From Arcobacter cloacae (GTDB lineage Bacteria; Campylobacterota; Campylobacteria; Campylobacterales; Arcobacteraceae): DNA of 64,000 nt. Positions 43,149 to 51,517 of the stretch are shown here, piece after piece. Below the pieces are notes generated by a model, which made no database searches, was not told where the DNA came from, and saw only the letters and a list, made by a program, of their open reading frames with translations. Position 1 is the stretch's first letter. Each line of letters starts with the position of its first letter. The stretch is from the NCBI RefSeq assembly GCF_013201935.1, contig NZ_CP053833.1, positions 1,922,001-1,986,000 of the forward strand. The letters are read 5' to 3'. The translations under genes were made by a program, and so were the position numbers.

Positions 43149-45140
43149 ATGTTAATAAAATCGGTTTGTGGCTATTGTGGTGTGGGTTGTGGTCTTGAAT
43201 TTGACAAAGAAAAATTAATAGGTGATGTTTCATATCCTATTAATGAAGGAAAACTTTGTTCAAAGGGTGTTTCAGAATTAATCAGTATTCAAACTCCATC
43301 AAGACTTTTACGACCCTATATAAGAAGTAACATAAATAATGAATATAAAATAACCACTTGGGAAAATACAATAAAAACAATTGCCCATAAAATAAAAAAT
43401 ACATCAAAAGATAAAATAGGTTTTTATCTCTCAGGGCAACTTCTAACAGAAGATTATTACATAGCAAATAAACTAGGAAAAGGTTTTATTGGAACAAACA
43501 ATGTGGATACAAACAGCAGAACTTGTATGTCAAGTGCCGTTGTTGCCTATAAAAAATCTTTAGGAATTGATTATGTTCCTGTACGAATGGATGATGTATT
43601 TAAAGCAAATCTTCTGATTTTAATAGGAGCAAATACAGCAGAAGCCCATGTTGTTTTTCATAATAGAATAAAAAAAGCACAAAAAATGGGTTTAAAAGTA
43701 ATAGTAATTGACCCTAGATTTACAGATACAGCAAAAATTGCCGATTTATATTTGCCTATAAAAGCAGGAAGTGATATTGATTTTTTAAATTTAGTCTCAA
43801 AAAGAATAATAGATGAAGATTTAGTAAATCATGAATTTGTGGAAAAATATGTAAATAATTTTGATTTATTAAAAAATAAATTCAAAAGAGTTGCCACAAC
43901 AAAAATGCTAAAAAGAACGGGTTTAAGTGAAGAACAATTTGAAGCATTTTGGCAAATATTCAAAGAGAATGAAAATATCATAAGTGCTTGGACTATGGGA
44001 TTAAATCAAAGTGTTCAAGGTGTTGATAAAAATCTAGCTTTGATAAATATTCATCTATTAACTGGGAAAATCTACAAAGAGGGAAATGGTCCATTTTCAC
44101 TAACAGGTCAACCAAATGCCATGGGAGGAAGGGAAGTTGGTGGACTTTCAACAATGTTGGCGGTTCATTTTGGTTTTGATAAAGAGAGCATCAAAAAAGT
44201 GTCAAAATTTTGGAACACAAATAAAATAGATGATAAAGCTGGATTAACAGCAACCCAAATGCTTGAAGCAAATTTGGATATTTTGATTATTTGCCACACA
44301 GACCCAGTTTATCACTTACCAAATAGAAATAAAACCGAAGAATTAATGAAAAAAATACCACTTGTTGTGGAAATAAACGCCTATGAAAATTCAGAGACTT
44401 CAAACTTTGCCCATATAAAACTTCCAGCAGCTCCTTGGGGAGAAAAAGAGGGAACGCAAACAAACCTAGATAGAACCATCACAAAACAAGAAAAACTAAC
44501 AAGAACTTCAATAGATTGCAAAAGCGACTGGGAGATTTTTCAATTATTAGCACAAGAGTTAGGATATAAAGAAGCTTTTAATTTTTCATCACCTAAAGAG
44601 ATTTTTGAAGAGTTTCAAGAGATGACAAAATTAAATCCCCACTTAAATATATACGATACATCTTATGAAAAATTAGCAATTGAACCTTTTATTTGGGGAG
44701 AAGATATAAGAAAAAATATGCAATTTTTCACAAAAGACAATAAAGCAAATCTATTTTTTGTGGAAAACAAACTTCTAAGTGAAAAAACCTCTTTAAAATT
44801 TCCTTTTATATTATTAACAGGAAGAACAAGAGACCAATGGCATAGCGGAACAAAAACAAATCTTCCAAGAACTTTATTAAAATACAAAGAACTAAATTTT
44901 TGTGAAATAAACCCAATAAATGCCAAAAATTTAGGAATCCAAGATGGAGATGAAATAAAAGTAATCTCAAGAAGAGGAGAACTAATCACAAAAGTACTAA
45001 TCACAGATGCAATAAAAGAAGACACAATTTTTATTCCAATAAGTAACCGAGAAATCAACTACCTAACAAATGATTTGTACGATAAAGAATCTTTACAACC
45101 TGATTATAATCATAGTGCTGTTAGGGTTGAGAGGGTTTAG
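43149..45140 (+). CDS. nasA: Assimilatory nitrate reductase catalytic subunit
   Basis: The 663-residue product is a molybdopterin oxidoreductase of the NasA/NarB/NapA branch. An N-terminal [4Fe-4S] site is visible (VCGYCGVGCGLEF, later GKLCSKG). Next come the Mo-cofactor motifs TNSRTCMSSAVVAYKKSLG (cysteine as Mo ligand), VIDPRFTDTA, LPIKAGSDIDFLNL, GGREVGGLSTMLAVHFGFD and, near the C-terminus, the dinucleotide-binding LLTGRTRDQWHSGTKT. There is no signal peptide, so it is cytoplasmic and reduces nitrate to nitrite for assimilation. It lacks the extra C-terminal [2Fe-2S] domain of longer NasA proteins, so a ferredoxin or NirB-linked donor is likely. Confidence 0.92.
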   Translation: MLIKSVCGYCGVGCGLEFDKEKLIGDVSYPINEGKLCSKGVSELISIQTPSRLLRPYIRSNINNEYKITTWENTIKTIAHKIKNTSKDKIGFYLSGQLLTEDYYIANKLGKGFIGTNNVDTNSRTCMSSAVVAYKKSLGIDYVPVRMDDVFKANLLILIGANTAEAHVVFHNRIKKAQKMGLKVIVIDPRFTDTAKIADLYLPIKAGSDIDFLNLVSKRIIDEDLVNHEFVEKYVNNFDLLKNKFKRVATTKMLKRTGLSEEQFEAFWQIFKENENIISAWTMGLNQSVQGVDKNLALINIHLLTGKIYKEGNGPFSLTGQPNAMGGREVGGLSTMLAVHFGFDKESIKKVSKFWNTNKIDDKAGLTATQMLEANLDILIICHTDPVYHLPNRNKTEELMKKIPLVVEINAYENSETSNFAHIKLPAAPWGEKEGTQTNLDRTITKQEKLTRTSIDCKSDWEIFQLLAQELGYKEAFNFSSPKEIFEEFQEMTKLNPHLNIYDTSYEKLAIEPFIWGEDIRKNMQFFTKDNKANLFFVENKLLSEKTSLKFPFILLTGRTRDQWHSGTKTNLPRTLLKYKELNFCEINPINAKNLGIQDGDEIKVISRRGELITKVLITDAIKEDTIFIPISNREINYLTNDLYDKESLQPDYNHSAVRVERV

Positions 45141-45230
45141 AAAAAATACATAAGGAAGGATTTCTCTTTTCTTATAAAAAATTGATTTTCATAAAACTTT
45201 TCATATTCTATTAATTGACATCAAGCATTA

Positions 45231-45271
45231 TTCTTAATTTTACATTAATTTTAAATATATTACTTTATTAA
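45231..45271 (+). promoter_or_regulatory. nirB upstream element shared with nasA
   Basis: TTCTTAATTTTACATTAATTT (45231-45251) matches 20 of 21 bases of the block at 43019-43039, and the similarity continues weakly to 45271. Both blocks lie about 130-135 bp before their start codons. The likely role is co-regulation of nitrate and nitrite reductase. Confidence 0.5.
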
Positions 45272-45365
45272 TATTTAAAATTGTATATTTTATATATATT
45301 TTATTTTTAAAATTACATAAATTAATTGTTAAAATTCTTTTATAATTTAAATACAAGGTTTATTT

Positions 45366-47831
45366 ATGAAAGAAAAACTAGTAGTAATCGGAAATGGAAT
45401 GAGTGGTCTAAGAACCATTGAAGACCTTTTAGAAATAGATAAAAACAGATATGACATCACAATTTATGGTGAAGAACCCCATGTAAACTACAATAGAATC
45501 ATGTTATCTTACATCCTCTCACAAGAAAAAACTTTTGAAGATACAATCATCAATCATTTATCATGGTATGAACAAAACAATATCACTTTACACAAAGGTG
45601 ATAAAATCTTATCAATAAACAAAAAAGATAAAACTATCAAAAGCCAAAGTGGAAAAATTCAATCTTACGACAAACTTCTAATAGCAACTGGTTCAACTGC
45701 CTTTATTCCTAAAACAAAAGGAAGTGACTTAGAAAATGTAATTGCATTTAGAACAAAAGCTGATGTTGATGCAATTATTAGCACTATTAGAAAAGAAAAA
45801 ACTGCTGTGGTTGTTGGTGGTGGATTACTTGGACTTGAAGCTGCTTATGGGATTGCAAAACATGGAATTAAAACTATTTTAGTTCATAGAAGTGGTTCTA
45901 TTTTATCACAACAACTTGACTCAACTGGTGGAAAATTACTTCAAAGAAATCTTGAAAAATATGGAATAGAGTTTAAATTAAACACAACTATAAAAGAGAT
46001 TTCAGGTGATGGAATCGTTGAAAAAGTAGAGTTTACTGATGGAGTTTGTGTTGAATCAAACTTAGTTGTTTTTGCAACTGGAATTATTCCAAATACAGCA
46101 CTTGCACTTGAAGCAGAACTTGAAACAAAAAAAGGAATTATCGTTGATGATTTCCTAAAAACTTCTGATGATTCTATTTTTGCCATTGGAGAGTGTGTTG
46201 AACACGATGGAAATACTTATGGTTTGGTTGCTCCACTTTATGAACAAGCAAAAGTCTTAGCAAAAGTTTTAGCTGGAAAATCAACAGATGGTTATTCTGG
46301 TTCAACTTTATCAACTAGACTAAAAATTTCAGGTGTTGATTTGTTTAGTGCAGGTGATTATTTAGGTGATGTTACAACTGAGGATTTGATTTTATTAGAT
46401 GAAAAAGCAGGAATATATAAAAAACTTGTAATTTACAATGATAAAATCATCGGTATTGTACTTTATGGCGATACAAGCGATGCTTCTTGGTATTTAAAAC
46501 TTCTAAAAGAAAATACCGATATTAGTGATTTAAGAATAAAAATCTTATTTGGAAAATCAGCACTTTTGGGTGATTCTGGTCATGGTGGAAACGATATAAA
46601 TGCCATGAGTGACGATGAAGAAGTTTGTGGATGTAATGGAATTTGTAAAGGTGATATTGTAAATGCCATCAAAGATAAAGATTTAAAATCCCTAAGTGAT
46701 GTAAAATCTTGTACAAAAGCTGGAGCTTCATGTGGTTCATGTTTAGGTTTAGTTGAGCAAATTTTAGTAAATACTTTGGGTGATGAATATAAAGCTATTG
46801 AAGAAGGAATTTGTTCTTGCACTCCTCTTGGACACAAAGAGATTAAAAAAGCAATTAATGAAGATGAGTTTGAAACTGTTTATGATGTATTCTCAAAACT
46901 TGAGTGGAAAACTGCCGATGGTTGTGCAAAATGCCGACCAGCAATAAACTACTACTTACTTGTTAAATACAATGATGACAAATACAAAAACGATAAAAGG
47001 TCAGCACTTGTAAACGATAGAATGTTTGCAAATATCCAAAAAGATGGAACATATTCTGTTGTTCCTAGAATTTGGGGAGGATTAACATCTCCACAAGAGT
47101 TAAAAGATATTGCAAATATTGCAGTTAAATACAATGTTCCAACTGTAAAATTTACAGGTGGTCAAAGACTTGATATGTTAGGAGTTAAAAAAGAACAATT
47201 AGCTCCTATGTGGCAAGATTTAAATGATGCTGGATTTGTGTCAGGACAAGCTTATGCAAAGGGTTTAAGAACTGTAAAAACTTGTGTGGGGAACACTTGG
47301 TGTAGATTTGGAACTCAAGACTCTATGAATATGGGTGTAATTATTGAAAAACTAACTTGGGGTTCGTGGACTCCACATAAATTTAAAATTGCAGTTTCAG
47401 GATGTCCACGAAATTGTGCAGAAGCAACTATCAAAGATTTAGGAATTATTGGGATTGATTCGGGTTGGGAGATTCATATTGCTGGAAATGGTGGTATAAA
47501 AGTGCGGGTTACTGATTTACTTTGTAAAGTTGAAACAGACGAAGAGTTATTAGAATATGTAAAAGCATTTATGCAATTTCACAGAGAAGATTCATATTAT
47601 TTAGAAAGAACTGCCCATTGGGTTGAGCGAACTGGATTACAATATATAAAAGATGTGATGTTAGATAAAAAACAAGTTAAAGCTTATGCAAAAAGATTTG
47701 AAATATCACAAGAATCAGCACAAGTTGACCCTTGGGCAAAAGCAATTAAAGATGGCTTTACTAAAGAGTTTGACACAATAGTAATCAATCCAGAAGAATC
47801 TCATAGTTTTGAAGCAAAGGAGCAAATTTAA
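45366..47831 (+). CDS. nirB: NAD(P)H nitrite reductase large subunit NirB
   Basis: The 821-residue product is a full NirB. The N-terminal 400 residues are a NAD(P)H/FAD oxidoreductase (VVIGNGMSGLRTIEDLL, VVVGGGLLGLEAAYGIAKHG, VFATGIIPNTALALEAE). A BFD-type [2Fe-2S] domain follows (EEVCGCNGICKGDIVNAI, then CTKAGASCGSCLG), with a second partial copy (GICSCTPLGHKEIKKAIN, KCRPAINYYL). The siroheme/[4Fe-4S] part has the cysteine motifs KTCVGNTWCRFGTQ and SGCPRNCAEATIKDLGIIGI. It reduces nitrite to ammonia in the cytoplasm. NirD follows 1 bp later. The shared upstream element indicates co-regulation with nasA. Confidence 0.95.
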   Translation: MKEKLVVIGNGMSGLRTIEDLLEIDKNRYDITIYGEEPHVNYNRIMLSYILSQEKTFEDTIINHLSWYEQNNITLHKGDKILSINKKDKTIKSQSGKIQSYDKLLIATGSTAFIPKTKGSDLENVIAFRTKADVDAIISTIRKEKTAVVVGGGLLGLEAAYGIAKHGIKTILVHRSGSILSQQLDSTGGKLLQRNLEKYGIEFKLNTTIKEISGDGIVEKVEFTDGVCVESNLVVFATGIIPNTALALEAELETKKGIIVDDFLKTSDDSIFAIGECVEHDGNTYGLVAPLYEQAKVLAKVLAGKSTDGYSGSTLSTRLKISGVDLFSAGDYLGDVTTEDLILLDEKAGIYKKLVIYNDKIIGIVLYGDTSDASWYLKLLKENTDISDLRIKILFGKSALLGDSGHGGNDINAMSDDEEVCGCNGICKGDIVNAIKDKDLKSLSDVKSCTKAGASCGSCLGLVEQILVNTLGDEYKAIEEGICSCTPLGHKEIKKAINEDEFETVYDVFSKLEWKTADGCAKCRPAINYYLLVKYNDDKYKNDKRSALVNDRMFANIQKDGTYSVVPRIWGGLTSPQELKDIANIAVKYNVPTVKFTGGQRLDMLGVKKEQLAPMWQDLNDAGFVSGQAYAKGLRTVKTCVGNTWCRFGTQDSMNMGVIIEKLTWGSWTPHKFKIAVSGCPRNCAEATIKDLGIIGIDSGWEIHIAGNGGIKVRVTDLLCKVETDEELLEYVKAFMQFHREDSYYLERTAHWVERTGLQYIKDVMLDKKQVKAYAKRFEISQESAQVDPWAKAIKDGFTKEFDTIVINPEESHSFEAKEQI

Positions 47832-47832
47832 A

Positions 47833-48150
47833 ATGGCAAATATAAAAAAATGGTACAAAATCACGCAACTTGAAAATATCCCTCTTATGGGTTCAAGAAA
47901 AGTAAAAATCGGCGAAATTGAAATAGCAATTTTTAAAACAAGAGATGGTTCAATTTTTGCAATAAACAATATCTGTCCCCACAAAAAAGGAAAATTAAGC
48001 GAGGGTTTAGTTCACGAAACGCAAGTAACTTGTCCTTTACATAGTTGGGAAATAGATTTAAAAACTGGCGAAGCTTTGGGGAATGATAAGGGTTGTACGG
48101 GAATTTTTGAAACTAAAATAAAAAATGAGACAATCTATATTTGTTTGTAA
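47833..48150 (+). CDS. nirD: Nitrite reductase small subunit NirD, Rieske type
   Basis: The start is the ATG at 47833, 1 bp after the nirB stop, with GGAG 9-10 bp upstream; an earlier in-frame ATG lies inside nirB. The 105-residue product is a Rieske-fold protein with both ligand pairs, ICPHKKGKLS (C-x-H) and TCPLHSWEID (C-x2-H), so it should carry a [2Fe-2S] cluster. NirD proteins of enterics often lack these ligands. It forms the small subunit of nitrite reductase. It ends at a strong hairpin. Confidence 0.9.
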   Translation: MANIKKWYKITQLENIPLMGSRKVKIGEIEIAIFKTRDGSIFAINNICPHKKGKLSEGLVHETQVTCPLHSWEIDLKTGEALGNDKGCTGIFETKIKNETIYICL

Positions 48151-48161
48151 AAAATCTAAAA

Positions 48162-48193
48162 AGATGGTTTTTCTAAAAATAGAAAAATCATCT
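48162..48193. terminator. Bidirectional terminator after nirBD
   Basis: AGATGGTTTTTCTA (48162-48175) pairs with TAGAAAAATCATCT (48180-48193), 14 bp with one G-T, loop of 4 nt, with A- and T-runs inside the stem. It lies between convergent genes and covers the stop codon of the small periplasmic protein gene. Confidence 0.8.
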
Positions 48194-48448
48194 AATCAAA
48201 TCCATTATTCTTTTTCTCTCATCATTTTTACAATTAGTAATATCTCTTTTACTTCTTGAATTTATAAAACATTGTAAAGTTTTATCCAATAATGCCACCC
48301 TATTTTCCGAATTAGTTTCTTCAGCTTCAAAAATTTTTAGGGAATAACTATCAATTAATCCTTTTCTCTCTTTTTCTAAATTTAATAAACTTACTTCATT
48401 TGAAAATGCATTACTAATAATAAAAAATAATATTATATTATACTTCAA
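48188..48448 (-). CDS. Small exported hypothetical protein
   Basis: The 86-residue product has a short signal peptide (MKYNIILFFIISNAFSNEVS) and a charged, helical mature part with two cysteines (LLDKTLQCFINSRSKRDITN then C). These could form one disulfide, giving a small helical hairpin as in some periplasmic chaperone-like or Cys-x-Cys proteins (DUF1104-like size). It is convergent with nirD and sits before the di-heme peroxidase gene on the same strand but with an 83-bp gap. No family is recognised with confidence. Confidence 0.6.
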   Translation of the reverse strand: MKYNIILFFIISNAFSNEVSLLNLEKERKGLIDSYSLKIFEAEETNSENRVALLDKTLQCFINSRSKRDITNCKNDERKRIMDLIR

Positions 48449-48531
48449 TAAAACCCTTTTTTTAGAGAATTATATCAATCTTAATATAATAAAATATTAA
48501 AAATAACTATAGAAATGAATTTTTAAAAAAT

Positions 48532-49659
48532 TTATTTCTCCAACAAATGCTCATATTTTTTATCTGTTAAAAGTTTCATAAAAGCTACAAGTGCTTCAAC
48601 TTTTCTATCATTTAAAGCTTTTGTTTTTAACTCTTCAAGAGAAATATTCTCTTTTACCTCTGGCTCATCCCAAAGTTTTTTAGTCTCTGGATTTATAGTT
48701 CTTTCTTTATTACTATATTTGTCATAAAATTCAACCACTGTTTTTAAATCTGCAAATACACCATTGTGCATATATGGAGCTGTAACTGCCACATTTCTTA
48801 ATGTTGGAGTTTTATATTTTCCTTTTTGAGCTTCATCTGTCACATTTGGATTTGCTAAAAGCCCCTCATCAATTGTTTTAACTCCATTTTTTTCTCTTAA
48901 ACTATGATTTGCAGGAGTTCCAATATTATGATATTCGTAATTTGTAAAAGTTTCACCCTCTTTATCTTCACCTTTTAAAACATGACATTTTGCACAAGAG
49001 TTATTGTTATTTGAGAAAAATATTGATTTTCCCAAATCCTCAAGTGGAGTCAAATCATATTCACCCTTTAAATATCTATCATATTTTGAATCAAAAGGTG
49101 AAAATTCATCACTTCTTTCAAAAGATGCAATTGCTTTTGTCATAGATTCATAAGCTAGCTCTTCATCTTTAAAAACATCTTGTCCATAAATCTTTTGAAA
49201 ACTTTCAACATATAAACTATTCTCTTTTAATCTTTCTACAACCTCTTTTTTATCTTTCATTCCCATCTCTATTGGATTCAATGGTGGTCCACCAGCTTGT
49301 TCTTCCAGCGTTGCTGCTCTTCCATCCCAAAATTGTCCTCCTATATACTTTTGTTTCTTCTCATCAAAATGAAAAGGAGGAGAAAATTTTGCATAAGATG
49401 CAGTTGGAGCTTGTCTATCTCCCAATGATTTTTCATCATCTCCTAATGATGCCATTTTTGAAACACCATTTTCTCTATCATCTACAAATCCTGTGTTTGG
49501 ATTGTGACAAGTTGCACAACTTTGAGTTCTATTTTTAGATAAATTTTTATCAAAAAATAGAATCTGCCCTAACTCTTGCTCTTTTAAAATATCATTTGCA
49601 TTTAAACTACTACTTAAAAATGCCAATAATATTGGTGTTAAAAGTTTTAAATTTCTCAA
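48532..49659 (-). CDS. Periplasmic di-heme cytochrome c peroxidase (MauG/CcpA family)
   Basis: The 375-residue product has a signal peptide (MRNLKLLTPILLAFLSSSLN) and two c-type heme sites: RTQSCATCHNPNTGFVDD near the N-terminus and NNSCAKCHVLKGED at about residue 225. The order, spacing and AVTAPYMHNGVFADLKTVVE segment match bacterial di-heme peroxidases. They reduce H2O2 or, in the MauG branch, oxidise protein residues. It is last in a five-gene minus-strand operon begun by imelysin and overlaps the hydroxylase-like gene by 50 bp. The link with iron-regulated genes suggests a redox step on iron or on a partner protein rather than only detoxification. Confidence 0.9.
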   Translation of the reverse strand: MRNLKLLTPILLAFLSSSLNANDILKEQELGQILFFDKNLSKNRTQSCATCHNPNTGFVDDRENGVSKMASLGDDEKSLGDRQAPTASYAKFSPPFHFDEKKQKYIGGQFWDGRAATLEEQAGGPPLNPIEMGMKDKKEVVERLKENSLYVESFQKIYGQDVFKDEELAYESMTKAIASFERSDEFSPFDSKYDRYLKGEYDLTPLEDLGKSIFFSNNNNSCAKCHVLKGEDKEGETFTNYEYHNIGTPANHSLREKNGVKTIDEGLLANPNVTDEAQKGKYKTPTLRNVAVTAPYMHNGVFADLKTVVEFYDKYSNKERTINPETKKLWDEPEVKENISLEELKTKALNDRKVEALVAFMKLLTDKKYEHLLEK

Positions 49660-50566
49660 AATAATTTCTCCCTTTTTTTGCTAAATTAATAAATGGTCTT
49701 AATATCAAATCTTTTAATGAAACATAATCACTCATTTGCTCTTTTCTTAATCCAAATTTCAAAATCTTCACATCTTTTGATAAACAAAGTGTTCCAAATA
49801 ATCTATCCCAAATAGCAATATATCCTCCATAATTCCTATTGAAATGTTTTTTATCATGATGTATTTGGTGCTGTTTTGGAGACATTAACCATTTTTCAAT
49901 ATATCTTCCATATGAAAAAGGCACGTGAGAATGCCTAAGATTAGAACCAAACAATGAAAAAATAAATAAAAATATATTTACTCCTAAAACCATATAGATA
50001 TCTATTTTTGCACCAAAAAAATAGATAAAAACACCTGTTACAAAACCAATACTTAAAGAATATCTCAAACCGAATAAAAAATTTTCTACTGGATGAACTC
50101 TATAAAAAGTAATTGGTGTTAAAACTTTTGCACTGTGATGAACCTTATGAAACTCCCATAAAATTGGAATAGTATGTAAAAATCTATGAAGCCAATATCT
50201 TGTAAAATCGCTTACTACAAAGATTGATATTGTATAAAGTAAAATAATTGTTCCATATGAAAAAAAACTATTTTCATAATAATCAAACTGTGCATATAAA
50301 AATTTATTTACATATAAAGCTATGGTTTTTGCACCAATAATATAAGGAATTAATAAAAATATATTTATGAAATATGATAAAAAAAAGTAGTAATAATCCA
50401 ATTTTGCACTTGGATGTAACCATAATTTTGATGATGTAATTACTCTACTATTTTTTTTACTTACATAAAAATATATAAATGCTAAAACTATTGAGCTAAG
50501 TATATAAACCCAAAATAATCTTTTATTTGGGTTTATTAAATACTCAAATGCAAACAACTCATTCAA
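49610..50566 (-). CDS. Fatty acid hydroxylase/sterol desaturase family membrane protein
   Basis: The 318-residue product has four or five spans and the di-iron histidine clusters of the family: YWLHRFLHTIPILWEFHKVH (HRFLH and HKVHHS) and KQHQIHHDKKHFNRNYGGYI (HQIHHDKKH). Family members hydroxylate or desaturate lipids. It is embedded in the imelysin/di-heme operon, 3 bp after the second imelysin gene and overlapping the peroxidase gene by 50 bp. A sterol substrate is unlikely in this organism; a membrane fatty acid or ornithine lipid is possible. Its placement in an iron operon is unusual. Confidence 0.88.
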   Translation of the reverse strand: MNELFAFEYLINPNKRLFWVYILSSIVLAFIYFYVSKKNSRVITSSKLWLHPSAKLDYYYFFLSYFINIFLLIPYIIGAKTIALYVNKFLYAQFDYYENSFFSYGTIILLYTISIFVVSDFTRYWLHRFLHTIPILWEFHKVHHSAKVLTPITFYRVHPVENFLFGLRYSLSIGFVTGVFIYFFGAKIDIYMVLGVNIFLFIFSLFGSNLRHSHVPFSYGRYIEKWLMSPKQHQIHHDKKHFNRNYGGYIAIWDRLFGTLCLSKDVKILKFGLRKEQMSDYVSLKDLILRPFINLAKKGRNYFEKFKTFNTNIIGIFK

Positions 50567-50569
50567 TTA

Positions 50570-51517
50570 TTAATCTCCATCCGCATCAAGGATTTTTCCT
50601 GTTATACTTAACTGTTGTATCAAAGAAACATAATAAGCATTATGCAATTCACTTGCTAAAGTAAATAATTTATTTGCCTTTGTAAAATCATCTTTAGGAA
50701 GTGTTTTTAACTCATTTTGCATTTCATTTATCTTATCAATTACCACTAAAAGCTCAATAGCAGCCCCTTTATCTAAAGCATAAGAAGCAAAATCATAATA
50801 TTTATGTTTTTTAACTATCTCATTATGTGCTTCTAAAATAGCCTCAATTGCAGCAAAAGAGTTTTGACTCAAAAAATACTCTGCTCTTTCATTTTTTGCA
50901 TCATTTTTAAATTTTGCAGAATTTCCACTTGCATTTCCAATTCTCCACTCTTTTAACCTATAAGAACTAGCAATCAAACCATTTATAACTAAAGCTGTTT
51001 CAAATTTTTCATCTTTATTTGGTTTTTCTAAATAAGCTTTGTAAACACTATTAATATCTTCTAAGTGTGAAATAATAGAATCCAAAATAGCTATACTTAA
51101 CTCTTTTTCTCTATTTGAAATTTCTTTATCATTAAATAAAACATACTCTAAAGCATTTATAGTTTTATAAGAATTCTTAAAAAGTGCTTTTTTAACCTCA
51201 TCATTTGATTCAATTACTCTTTTCATTTGAGAACTTAAGTCCTCTTTTAAATTATTAAAAACATCTATATATCTTGGTGTATCTAAAAAATCTTCATCTA
51301 AATCACCAGCAAAATATAAAGCTTCTACTTTTTTCCACGATTTCAAAAAATTTGTAAAATTCTCTTCATTTAAATCTTTTTGCAAAATTTTTGCATTATC
51401 TATACTATTTTGAACATTGATAATAGATACATTTTTCAAAATATTTAAAAATAATCTATCTTCTGCAAACAAAAATGTCGCACAAAATAGAACTAAAAAC
51501 AGAATCTTTTTCATCAT
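50570..51517 (-). CDS. Second imelysin-like periplasmic protein
   Basis: The 315-residue product has a signal peptide (MMKKILFLVLFCATFLFAED) and an all-helical imelysin-type domain (FTNFLKSWKKVEALYFAGDL, INALEYVLFNDKEISNREKE). The GxHxxE metal site of classical imelysins is not seen; the equivalent is INALEYVLF, so the His is lost. Second imelysins of this kind accompany IrpA and a DUF1111 di-heme protein in many bacteria. Start and upstream stop overlap by 1 bp (TAATG). It may be an assembly partner rather than the iron-binding member. Confidence 0.85.
   Translation of the reverse strand: MMKKILFLVLFCATFLFAEDRLFLNILKNVSIINVQNSIDNAKILQKDLNEENFTNFLKSWKKVEALYFAGDLDEDFLDTPRYIDVFNNLKEDLSSQMKRVIESNDEVKKALFKNSYKTINALEYVLFNDKEISNREKELSIAILDSIISHLEDINSVYKAYLEKPNKDEKFETALVINGLIASSYRLKEWRIGNASGNSAKFKNDAKNERAEYFLSQNSFAAIEAILEAHNEIVKKHKYYDFASYALDKGAAIELLVVIDKINEMQNELKTLPKDDFTKANKLFTLASELHNAYYVSLIQQLSITGKILDADGD

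Noticed and set aside
44663-45058. Antisense open frame within nasA
   Set aside because: It lies wholly opposite conserved nasA sequence and shows no independent features.
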